The translations under genes and the position numbers were made by a program. The notes beneath the pieces were generated by a model. That model was not told the origin of the DNA, did no database searches, and saw nothing but the letters and a program-made list of their open reading frames with translations. From contig JANQRL010000025.1 of NCBI GenBank assembly GCA_028284605.1, positions 1 to 56,020 of the forward strand: a stretch of 56,020 nucleotides of DNA, in the 5' to 3' direction. Positions 49,142 through 56,020 of this stretch are shown here, piece by piece. Source of the DNA: Paracoccaceae bacterium. GTDB lineage: Bacteria > Pseudomonadota > Alphaproteobacteria > Rhodobacterales > Rhodobacteraceae. Every line of letters starts with the position of its first letter. Within the stretch, counting starts at the first letter, position 1.

Positions 49142-50641
49142 ATGACCAGATTCTTGCGCGCGCCCGGCGCGGCCTTCATTCTGTGCGCCCTTTGCGCCGC
49201 GCCCGGCAGCGCCGATATCACCGCCCAGGAGGTGTGGGACAACTGGAAGGGTTTCCTCGACATCTATGGCGAAGACGGGGTCAGCATCGGCTCCGAGAAC
49301 CTCTCGGGCGGCACGCTGACCGTTTCTGACCTACGCCTGCGGTCCGAGGATAGCGAGGCCGTCGTCGAAGCGATCATCGAAGAGATCGTGCTGACCGAGA
49401 ACGGCGATGGCACCGTCTCAATCACCATGTCCGAGGAGACGCCCGTCATCATTGAGCCTGCGGATGATGATGTGACGGTGCGCATTCTGACCCGGCAGAA
49501 CGGGATGACGATGAGTGTCGGCGGCACGCCGGAGGAGATGACCTACGACCTGGCCGCAGCGAGCTACGAGTTCCTTCTCGACGAGCTGACCGGCGCCGAT
49601 GCCGAGGTCAGTTTCAATGCCGCGAGCATGGTGATGACCGACATCGCCGGCAGCTACACGACGGTGATGGGCGATCTGAACGAGGTCGATTACGACATCT
49701 CCATCGGCGGGATCACCGTCGATCTCGATGCCGTGGAGCCGGGCGGCCCCGGCACGTTCCGCCTGACCGGGACCATCGACGGGATGCAGAATTCCGGCAC
49801 CGGCGCCCTTCCCGAGGAGATAGACGACCCGGAGATGATCTTCATGGAGGGGCTGGCCTTCGAGACCTCCTATGTCGTCGGGCCGGTGCAGATGAGCGTG
49901 AATTTCGTGGACGATGCCGAGGCGTTCCAGGGGCAGTTCGCGACCGAAGGCGGCACGCTCGACGCATCGATGGACAGCCAGGGATTCTCCTATTCCGGCG
50001 GGACGATGAGCCCGCAGATCAGCTTCTCGGGCTCCGACGTGCCGTTCCCGGTCGAGGTGTCGATGGCGGAATACGGCTACACCTTTACCCTGCCGCTCGC
50101 CGCGTCCGACGAGCCGCAGGACTTCCGGTTGCAGACGAACCTGACGGATGTGGTGATCAACGAGATGATCTGGGGCCTCTTCGATCCGACCGCGGTGCTG
50201 CCGCGCGATCCGGCCACGATCGCCTTCGACATCACCGGCACCGGGCGGCTCTTCTTCGACGTGCTGGACCCCGAACAGGCCCAGGACATGGCGATGGCGG
50301 ACATGCCCGGCGAGCTGAATTCGGTGACGCTCGAAGGGCTTGACGTCTCGGCGGCGGGGGCGTCGGTCACCGGTTCGGGGGCTTTCACCTTCGACAATTC
50401 CGATCTGGTCACCTTCGACGGCCTGCCGCGGCCCGAAGGCTCCCTCATGCTCGCGGTGAACGGCGCCAACGGGCTGATCGACAAGCTGATCGAGATGGGC
50501 CTTCTACCGGAGGACCAGGCGATGGGCGCGCGGATGATGATGGGCATGTTCGCCCAGCCGGTCGGGGACGATCAGCTCGAATCGGTGATCGAGATCAACG
50601 CGCAAGGCCATGTCCTGGCCAATGGCCAGCGCCTGCAATAA
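49142..50641 (+). CDS. DUF2125-type periplasmic protein, copy 1
   Basis: The 499-residue protein has a signal peptide ending near APGSADI. The mature chain is acidic and rich in beta-strand-like segments (GTLTVSDLRL, VTVRILTRQNGMTMSVGG), ending in DLVTFDGLPRPEGSLML, LIDKLIEMGLLPEDQA and VLANGQRLQ. I recognise it as DUF2125, a family of unknown function common in Rhodobacteraceae; the LPS/lipid-binding-like repeats suggest an envelope role. It is followed 73 bases later by a paralog. AAAGG lies before the ATG. Confidence 0.8.
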   Translation: MTRFLRAPGAAFILCALCAAPGSADITAQEVWDNWKGFLDIYGEDGVSIGSENLSGGTLTVSDLRLRSEDSEAVVEAIIEEIVLTENGDGTVSITMSEETPVIIEPADDDVTVRILTRQNGMTMSVGGTPEEMTYDLAAASYEFLLDELTGADAEVSFNAASMVMTDIAGSYTTVMGDLNEVDYDISIGGITVDLDAVEPGGPGTFRLTGTIDGMQNSGTGALPEEIDDPEMIFMEGLAFETSYVVGPVQMSVNFVDDAEAFQGQFATEGGTLDASMDSQGFSYSGGTMSPQISFSGSDVPFPVEVSMAEYGYTFTLPLAASDEPQDFRLQTNLTDVVINEMIWGLFDPTAVLPRDPATIAFDITGTGRLFFDVLDPEQAQDMAMADMPGELNSVTLEGLDVSAAGASVTGSGAFTFDNSDLVTFDGLPRPEGSLMLAVNGANGLIDKLIEMGLLPEDQAMGARMMMGMFAQPVGDDQLESVIEINAQGHVLANGQRLQ

Positions 50642-50647
50642 GTAGAT

Positions 50648-50674
50648 CGGCAGGCGTCATTCCGGCGCCTGCCG
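50648..50674. terminator. Hairpin between the two DUF2125 genes
   Basis: CGGCAGGCG and CGCCTGCCG form a perfect 9-bp stem around a nine-base loop, seven bases after the first stop codon. There is no T run. It may limit read-through or stabilise the first mRNA. Confidence 0.6.
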
Positions 50675-50714
50675 TCCCGATCAACGAGTTCCCCTGTCAA
50701 CGAATGGATGCCCC

Positions 50715-52244
50715 ATGACCCGCACCCTCGCCCTGTCCCTCGTCGCAGCCCTCGCCGCCGCACCGGCCAGTGCGGAGCTGACCGCGGAGGACGCCTGGGC
50801 CATGTTCCAGGACGTGACTGTGGCCACCGGCGGGCGGATGGATGGAACCGCCACGCGCGACGGCGATGTGCTCACCGTCTCCAATATCGATGTCGAGTAT
50901 CTGCTGCCGTTCGATTTTGGAGAGCTGTCGATGCGGTTCGGTCCGATGATGCTCACCGAGACGGGCGATGGGGCGGTCGCCGTCTCCTACCCGGTGGAGA
51001 TGCGCGCGAGCTTCTTCGGCCAGTTCGGCCCCGATGATGATGTGACGCTGACCGGCAGCATGCTGATCGAACAGCCGGACCAGGAAGTTACGATTACCGG
51101 AACCGCCGACGACATGACGATGGTGTCGACGGGCAGCGGACTGGCGATGTCGATCAACGAACTCGACATCACCGGGATCGCGGAAGTCGAGGGCGGGACA
51201 TTCGACCTGCGCGTCGGGATCGGGACGACGGAGGGGACCACGCGGCTCCTGCGAGGACCCGAGCTTCTGACGATCGAGGGGCAGTCGGCGGTCGAGGATG
51301 TCGAGACCGCATTTGAACTCACCGCCGCCGCGTTCTCTTCTGTCAACACAAGCCGCGTCGCGCGGACCACGAGCGAAACCCGTCTGGTCCTGCCCAGGGA
51401 CGGCTTCCCGCTGACCGAGATCGCCGCGGCGCTGCGCGCCGGCCTGTCGGTCGAAGGGACCTCGGATGTCAGCGGATCGGTCTCGGAGGCGCGGACCATC
51501 GAGAACGGCGTGCTGGTCAGCGATCAGCTCACCGTCACCGACCGCATCGTTTCGACATTCCGTTTCGACGCCGACGGGATCGATATCGACGGGGACGCGA
51601 CGGGGGTCGACTTGCGGCTGGTCCTGCCCGAAGACCTGGTGCCGGTGCCGCTGGAGGCGTCCATCGCCTCGGCCCGGTCCGGCTTTGCCATGCCGCTTCT
51701 GCAAAGCGACACGGCGCAGGGGGCGCGGTTACTCCTGGCACTCGACGGGTTCGATGTGGATGACGCGCTCTGGCGGCTGTTCGACCCGGCGGAGTATCTG
51801 CCGGCGGACCCGCTTACCTTCGTGATGGATCTCGAAGCGGAGATACGGCCGCTGATCGATCTCCTCGATTTCGAGGCGTTCGGGGCCTTCGTTGATCGCG
51901 GCGAGACGCCTGTGGAGATCGACAGTCTGACGATAGACGAAGTTCTGATCGCCGGGGCCGGCGCCTCTGCCGCGGCGGACGGCCGGTTCACCTTCGATTT
52001 CGACGATATGGAGAGCTTCGCCGGTCTGCCGCGGCCCGAAGGGTCGGCCACGGCACGGATTTTGGGGCTAGACGCCTTGCTGGACGCGCTGACGGAGATG
52101 GGCCTCCTGAGCGACGATGATGTGACACCGCTCCGGTTCGGATTGGCCGGGTTCACCCGGAGCGTGGGTGAGGACGCGCTGGAATCGGTTCTCGAGATCA
52201 CCCCGGAGGCGCAGGTCTTCGTGAACGGGCAGCGCATCCGCTGA
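50715..52244 (+). CDS. DUF2125-type periplasmic protein, copy 2
   Basis: The 509-residue paralog has a signal peptide ending near AAPASAEL. It shares the whole plan of copy 1: LTAEDAWAMFQ near the start, an acidic beta-rich middle, FDPAEYLPADPLTF against copy 1's FDPTAVLPRDPATI, FAGLPRPEG, LLDALTEMGLLSDDD and VFVNGQRIR at the end. The two copies have diverged well beyond recent duplication. Function is unknown. The next gene, pmbA, begins 76 bases later after AGGAGG. Confidence 0.8.
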   Translation: MTRTLALSLVAALAAAPASAELTAEDAWAMFQDVTVATGGRMDGTATRDGDVLTVSNIDVEYLLPFDFGELSMRFGPMMLTETGDGAVAVSYPVEMRASFFGQFGPDDDVTLTGSMLIEQPDQEVTITGTADDMTMVSTGSGLAMSINELDITGIAEVEGGTFDLRVGIGTTEGTTRLLRGPELLTIEGQSAVEDVETAFELTAAAFSSVNTSRVARTTSETRLVLPRDGFPLTEIAAALRAGLSVEGTSDVSGSVSEARTIENGVLVSDQLTVTDRIVSTFRFDADGIDIDGDATGVDLRLVLPEDLVPVPLEASIASARSGFAMPLLQSDTAQGARLLLALDGFDVDDALWRLFDPAEYLPADPLTFVMDLEAEIRPLIDLLDFEAFGAFVDRGETPVEIDSLTIDEVLIAGAGASAAADGRFTFDFDDMESFAGLPRPEGSATARILGLDALLDALTEMGLLSDDDVTPLRFGLAGFTRSVGEDALESVLEITPEAQVFVNGQRIR

Positions 52245-52319
52245 GGCCCCCGGGCGTTCCCCGCTTGCAGGCCCCGGCGACGCGGACTACCTCGGCGGGA
52301 CAGCCGCCTAGGAGGCCCG

Positions 52320-53669
52320 ATGCCTGACCGCGACCTTTCCGCCCTCGCCGAGACGCTCCTGAGTGCCGCCCGAAAGGCCGGGGCCGAGGCGGCGGATGCT
52401 CTGGTCGTGGACGGGACGTCGGTTTCCATCGATGTGCGCGAGGGGGCGCTGGAACAGGCGGAGCGGTCCGAGGGGATCGATCTGGGGCTCAGGGTGCTGA
52501 TCGGCGGGCGGCAGGCTTGTGTGTCCGCCTCCGACAGCCGGGACGAGACCCTGGCCCAGATGGCCGAACGCGCCGTCGCCATGGCTCGCGAGGCGCCGGA
52601 GGACCCTTATGCCGGGCTCGCCGATCCGGAGCAGCTTTCCGAAAGGCGCGATGCCGAAGGTCTCGATCTGGCCGATCCGGCGCCGGAGCCGGAACCCGAG
52701 TCGCTGAAGGCCGACGCGCTCGCCGCCGAGGCCGCCGCACGGGCGGTCGCGGGCGTCAGCCAGGTCCAGTCCGCCAGCGCCGCCTATGGCAGCCGCCGCA
52801 TCCACCTCGCCGCGACGAACGGGTTTGCCGGCGGCTATGCCCGGACCGACCGCCAGCTTTCCTGTGTCGCGATCAGCGGCGAGGGGCTGACGATGGAGCG
52901 GGATTACGATTTCGACAGCCGCCTCTATCAGGCCGACCTGAGGGGCGCCGAGGAGATCGGCCGCACAGCCGGCGAGCGGGCCGTAGCCCGGGCCGGCGCC
53001 CGCAAGCCACCCACCGGCCGCTTTCCGGTGCTCTTCGACGAGCGTATTGCGTCCTCGCTGATCGGCCATCTCCTTCAGGCGGTGAACGGGGCGGCGGTGG
53101 CGCGCGGGTCGAGCTGGCTTCTCGATAGCCTTGGCGCGCAGGTCCTGCCCGAGGCGCTCGATCTCTGGGAGGAGCCGCACCGCCCCCGCACCGCCGGATC
53201 GCGACCCTTCGATGCCGAGGGGCTGCCGACCGCGCGGCGGTCGATCCTCCGCCATGGCCGGCTTGTCGATTACACGATGGACCTCGCCACCGCCCGTAAG
53301 CTCGGCCGCCAGAGCACCGCGAGCGCCGCCCGGGGCACCGGCGCGCCGCCGTCGCCCGCGGTCAGCAATGTGACGCTGACCCAGGGCGAAGCGTCCCGCG
53401 CCGACCTCCTGCGCGACATGGGCACCGGCCTTCTGGTCACTTCGATGATCGGCTCCACGATCAACCCCAATACCGGCGACTATTCGCGCGGTGCCAGCGG
53501 CCATTGGGTGGAGAAGGGCGAGATCGCCTATCCGGTGAACGAATGCACCATCGCGGGGAACCTGCGTGACATGCTAGGCGGTCTTGTCCCGGCCAACGAC
53601 GCGCGGGCGCATCTGAGCCGGGTCGTGCCCTCTTTGCTCGTCGAGGGGCTCACGCTTGCCGGCCAGTGA
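52320..53669 (+). CDS. pmbA: TldD/PmbA family protein (TldE-like)
   Basis: The 449-residue protein matches PmbA/TldE, the partner of TldD in a protease that matures peptides such as microcin and degrades antitoxins. Marks are EGIDLGLRVLIGGRQACVSASD, FPVLFDERIASSLIGHLL, and GTGLLVTSMIGSTINPNTGDYSRGASGHWVEKGEIAYPVNECTIAGNL. Zinc-binding residues belong to TldD, which is not in the window. AGGAGG precedes the ATG. It overlaps the next gene by 14 bp. Confidence 0.94.
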   Translation: MPDRDLSALAETLLSAARKAGAEAADALVVDGTSVSIDVREGALEQAERSEGIDLGLRVLIGGRQACVSASDSRDETLAQMAERAVAMAREAPEDPYAGLADPEQLSERRDAEGLDLADPAPEPEPESLKADALAAEAAARAVAGVSQVQSASAAYGSRRIHLAATNGFAGGYARTDRQLSCVAISGEGLTMERDYDFDSRLYQADLRGAEEIGRTAGERAVARAGARKPPTGRFPVLFDERIASSLIGHLLQAVNGAAVARGSSWLLDSLGAQVLPEALDLWEEPHRPRTAGSRPFDAEGLPTARRSILRHGRLVDYTMDLATARKLGRQSTASAARGTGAPPSPAVSNVTLTQGEASRADLLRDMGTGLLVTSMIGSTINPNTGDYSRGASGHWVEKGEIAYPVNECTIAGNLRDMLGGLVPANDARAHLSRVVPSLLVEGLTLAGQ

Positions 53670-54429
53670 CCGCGCACTTCTGACGCAGGCGGCGCGCGAG
53701 GCGGGGGCGCTGGCCCTACGCTATTTCGAGGGTGAGAACCGGGTCTGGGACAAGCCGGACGGGGCCGGCCCGGTCTCGGAGGCCGATATCGCGGTCGATA
53801 CGTTCCTGCGCGAGCATCTGACCGGCGCCCGGCCGGATTACGGCTGGCTTTCGGAGGAGACCGAGGACGGGCCGGAACGGCTCTCCCGGTCGCGGTGCTT
53901 CATCGTCGATCCGATCGACGGGACGCGGGCGTTTCTCGACGGGGCCCGGGACTGGTCCCATTCGCTGGCCGTTGTCGAGGGCGGCACGGTTACGGCCGCG
54001 GCCGTGTTCGTGCCGCGCCGGGCGCAGCTCTACACGGCGGCCCTCGGGGAAGGGGCCACGCTGAACGATGCGCCCATCGCGGTGTCGGACACGGCGGTAC
54101 TGGCTGGCGCCACCCTGCTGGCGACCCGCCCGAATATGGAGCCGAAGCGCTGGAAGCGCGGCGCGCCGCCGCCGGTCGAGCGGCATTTCCGCTCTTCCCT
54201 CGCCTACCGGCTTTGCCTGGTCGCCGAGGGCCGCTTCGACGCGATGCTGACGCTCCGGCCCACCTGGGAATGGGACATCGCGGCGGGGGCGCTGATCGTG
54301 GAAGAGGCCGGCGGCCGCGCGACGGACCCCACAGGCGCCGCCCTGACCTTCAACCGTCCCGCCCCGCAGGCCCCGGGCGTGCTGGCGGGCGGGGCCGCCC
54401 ACAGAAGGTTGTTGGCAGAGCTTGCGTGA
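53656..54429 (+). CDS. Inositol monophosphatase-family phosphatase (CysQ-like)
   Basis: The 257-residue enzyme has the metal sites EETED, DPIDGTRAFL and WEWDIAAGALI. It begins at a TTG inside the pmbA end, with GAGGGG seven bases upstream. It differs from the clear cysQ at 29106: the N-terminal KSDDSP motif is replaced by DKPDGAGPVSEADIAVD. It could act on PAP, inositol phosphate or another sugar phosphate. The pmbA-phosphatase pairing is common in relatives, as far as I recall. Confidence 0.87.
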   Translation: MPASDRALLTQAAREAGALALRYFEGENRVWDKPDGAGPVSEADIAVDTFLREHLTGARPDYGWLSEETEDGPERLSRSRCFIVDPIDGTRAFLDGARDWSHSLAVVEGGTVTAAAVFVPRRAQLYTAALGEGATLNDAPIAVSDTAVLAGATLLATRPNMEPKRWKRGAPPPVERHFRSSLAYRLCLVAEGRFDAMLTLRPTWEWDIAAGALIVEEAGGRATDPTGAALTFNRPAPQAPGVLAGGAAHRRLLAELA

Positions 54430-54467
54430 CCGACCTATGGTTGCGCCAAAGGGGGTTGGGTGCGGCC

Positions 54468-56020
54468 ATGATCGAGAAATCGCTTCACGCCGGAAGCATC
54501 GCGGCGGCATTCGGGGTGATCGCCACGAGCGCCGAACTGACCCTTGCGGGTGGGGCGGGGACAGCGATCAGTGCCGCGCTCTCGGCAACCGCGATGTTCA
54601 ATAAGGCGCCGAAAGAGCAGCAGCGTTTCGCGACCATGATGGCAAAGGCGATGGACGCGCATCTGGCCGGCAACCCGCACTCGGAAGACGACAAGACACA
54701 TCTTGAGCAGATGCTGGAGCTTGTCCCGCTGACCGCCGACCATCTCTATCAGGGCGACCTGACGGCGAGCGTCATAGCCCGGGAGCATCGCGCCCGCGTG
54801 GCGGCAGAGACGAAGGACACCGGGCACCAGACGAGGGACATCCTCGACAAGTTCGAGCGCCTTGTGAACGCGATGCTCGATCCCGTGGAGAAGGACGAGG
54901 CAACAGCCTTCGAGCGGGAGACGCTGAAGCGCCAGCGGGAACTCCTCGAACTCGCCCGGAAGGGCGGGCAGGCCGACAAGCTGCGGGACGAGGGGATCAC
55001 GGAGAACGCCATTCTCAGGCTGGCCCAGCGCATTGCCGCGGATGTGGAGGATGTGGGCCGGGCCTGGCTGGAACTCCAGAACGCGATGGACATCGCCGTC
55101 AACGTGCAGCGTGAAGGGTCGGTCGGGACGAACCATTCGGATTTTGTCGATGCGGTGCTGGCGCGGGTGGCAGAGCTGTCGCGAGATGGTGCGAATGCCG
55201 AGGCGCTGGGGGAGATCGAGGACGCGCTGCAGCGGGAGGAGGTGGAATCGCAGGCGCGCAAGGCCCGGCTGCTCGACTCCGGCGTCGAACAGGCCATCCT
55301 GGCCCGCGATCCGGAGAAGGCGGCGGAGCTGCTAGAACGGAAAGTCGGGGTGGATATCCCCGATCCCGCGGCACGGTTCGCAGCTCTGCGGAAGGTGCAG
55401 GACGAATGGTACGAACGGGGCCGGGACAAGGGGCTGAACTTCGACCTCGAAATCTCGATTGAGCTGGCCCGCGCGAGCCTGGCCCGCGCCGCATCCGCCG
55501 ATGAGAGGGGGGCAGCCGGCAACGATCTCGGCATCGCGCTCTCGATCCTCGGGGAACGCGAGCCCGGCACCGACCGGCTCAAGGAGGCCGTCACCGCCTA
55601 CCGCGCCGCGCTGGAGGAACGCACCCGCGACCGCGTGCCCCTCGACTGGGCCATGACCCAGATGAACCTCGGTGCCGCGCTCAAGGCCCTCGGCGAGCGC
55701 GAGACCGGCACCGAACGGCTCGAGGAGGCCGTCGCCGCCTACCGCGCCGCGCTCCAGGAATGGACCCGCGACCGCGTGCCCCTCGACTGGGCCATGACCC
55801 AGATGAACCTCGGCAACGCGCTCACGACCCTCGGCGAGCGCGAACCCGGCACCGAACGGCTCGAGGAGGCCGTCGCCGCCTACCGCGACGCGCTCGAGGA
55901 ACGCACCCGCGACCGCGTGCCCCTCGACTGGGCCAGGACCCAGATGAACCTCGGCACCGCGCTCACGACCCTCGGCGAGCGCGAGCCCGGCACCGAACGG
56001 CTCGAAGAGGCCGTCGCCGC
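54468..56020 (+). CDS. TPR-repeat protein with hydrophobic N-terminus (3' end cut by window)
   Basis: This open frame runs off the right edge after 517 residues. The N-terminus is a small-residue-rich hydrophobic segment at about 11-44 that could span or insert into a membrane. Residues 100-340 are highly charged and helical, probably coiled coil. From about residue 340 TPR-like units begin; three full 47-residue units (TERLEEAVAAYR, RDRVPLDWAMTQMNLG) and part of a fourth are visible. AAAGGGGGTT precedes the ATG, and the gap to the phosphatase is 38 bases. Function is unknown; TPR arrays bind proteins or peptides. Confidence 0.85.
   Translation, partial: MIEKSLHAGSIAAAFGVIATSAELTLAGGAGTAISAALSATAMFNKAPKEQQRFATMMAKAMDAHLAGNPHSEDDKTHLEQMLELVPLTADHLYQGDLTASVIAREHRARVAAETKDTGHQTRDILDKFERLVNAMLDPVEKDEATAFERETLKRQRELLELARKGGQADKLRDEGITENAILRLAQRIAADVEDVGRAWLELQNAMDIAVNVQREGSVGTNHSDFVDAVLARVAELSRDGANAEALGEIEDALQREEVESQARKARLLDSGVEQAILARDPEKAAELLERKVGVDIPDPAARFAALRKVQDEWYERGRDKGLNFDLEISIELARASLARAASADERGAAGNDLGIALSILGEREPGTDRLKEAVTAYRAALEERTRDRVPLDWAMTQMNLGAALKALGERETGTERLEEAVAAYRAALQEWTRDRVPLDWAMTQMNLGNALTTLGEREPGTERLEEAVAAYRDALEERTRDRVPLDWARTQMNLGTALTTLGEREPGTERLEEAVA
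55566..56020 (+). repeat. 141-bp tandem coding repeats (TPR units)
   Basis: Units start at 55566, 55707, 55848 and 55989, exactly 141 bp apart, each beginning GGCACCGA. The second and third differ at only seven of 141 positions by my count, and six of those change an amino acid. The first is more diverged. The array continues past the window edge, so its copy number is unknown. Confidence 0.95.

Noticed and set aside
55566-56020. The regular 141-bp repeats as a CRISPR array
   Set aside because: The repeats are contiguous with no unique spacers, keep one reading frame and encode TPR units.

Overview
The window is GC-rich, densely packed chromosomal DNA that looks like a marine or roseobacter-type member of the Rhodobacteraceae (Alphaproteobacteria). 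This reading rests on family content recognised by eye: a Hint-domain protein, a DUF5928-type glycosyltransferase, tandem DUF2125 proteins, the DUF3576 / leuS / lptE / holA order, a KdsD-LptC-LptA-LptB-HPF-PtsN run, a very acidic porin, and a gltD/gltB pair split by small secreted proteins. No phage, plasmid, transposase or CRISPR array is visible.

Layout. 1-192: array of palindromes downstream of mtgA. 193-3316: mtgA, a Hint-domain protein, and a divergent TetR regulator / NAD(P)-binding protein pair sharing three copies of one operator. 3339-12554 (minus strand): gltD, then three paralogous secreted four-cysteine proteins, two GFA-family proteins and gltB; the last six overlap end to end. 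12799-14594: uppP converges on an NDUFA9-like protein through a shared CTAG. 14758-19595 (plus): tRNA-Leu(CAG), RNase D, kdsD, lptC, lptA, lptB, hpf, ptsN. 19638-30861: a surface-glycan locus with a two-lobed sulfotransferase, a DUF5928/GT14-like enzyme, three family-2-type glycosyltransferases, galE, galU, kdsB and cysQ on the minus strand, and an ABC-2 export permease on the plus strand. 30927-36726: SH3-type secreted protein, alkB, dnaK, dnaJ, a repeat-filled 386-bp gap and radC. 36766-37540: a second palindrome array and the YggS-type PLP protein. 37785-45901: porin, DUF3576 lipoprotein, TonB-dependent receptor, leuS, lptE, holA. 45898-54429: a PLP decarboxylase, an HNH protein, enoyl-CoA hydratase and SDR genes, two DUF2125 proteins, pmbA and an inositol-phosphatase-family enzyme. 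54468 to the right edge: a truncated TPR protein with nearly identical 141-bp repeats.

How the parts fit. The envelope theme is strong. kdsD and kdsB make and activate Kdo, lptABC and lptE move LPS, uppP recycles the lipid carrier, mtgA polymerises peptidoglycan, and galE/galU plus the glycosyltransferases and export permease build a surface polymer. The sulfotransferase next to a CysQ-type PAP phosphatase suggests that polymer is sulfated (inference). gltBD is the nitrogen-assimilation core, and its operon carries an uncharacterised secreted protein family.

Most interesting signals: (1) two inverted copies of an element made of four ~20-bp palindromes with 3-4-bp spacers, 36 kb apart, each just past the end of a gene; (2) the TPR protein, whose repeat copies differ mainly by amino-acid-changing substitutions; (3) the three-paralog secreted family inside the glutamate synthase operon; (4) a different repeat array after dnaJ; (5) tRNA-Leu placed directly before RNase D. 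Functional calls are from reading translated sequence; no database search was run.
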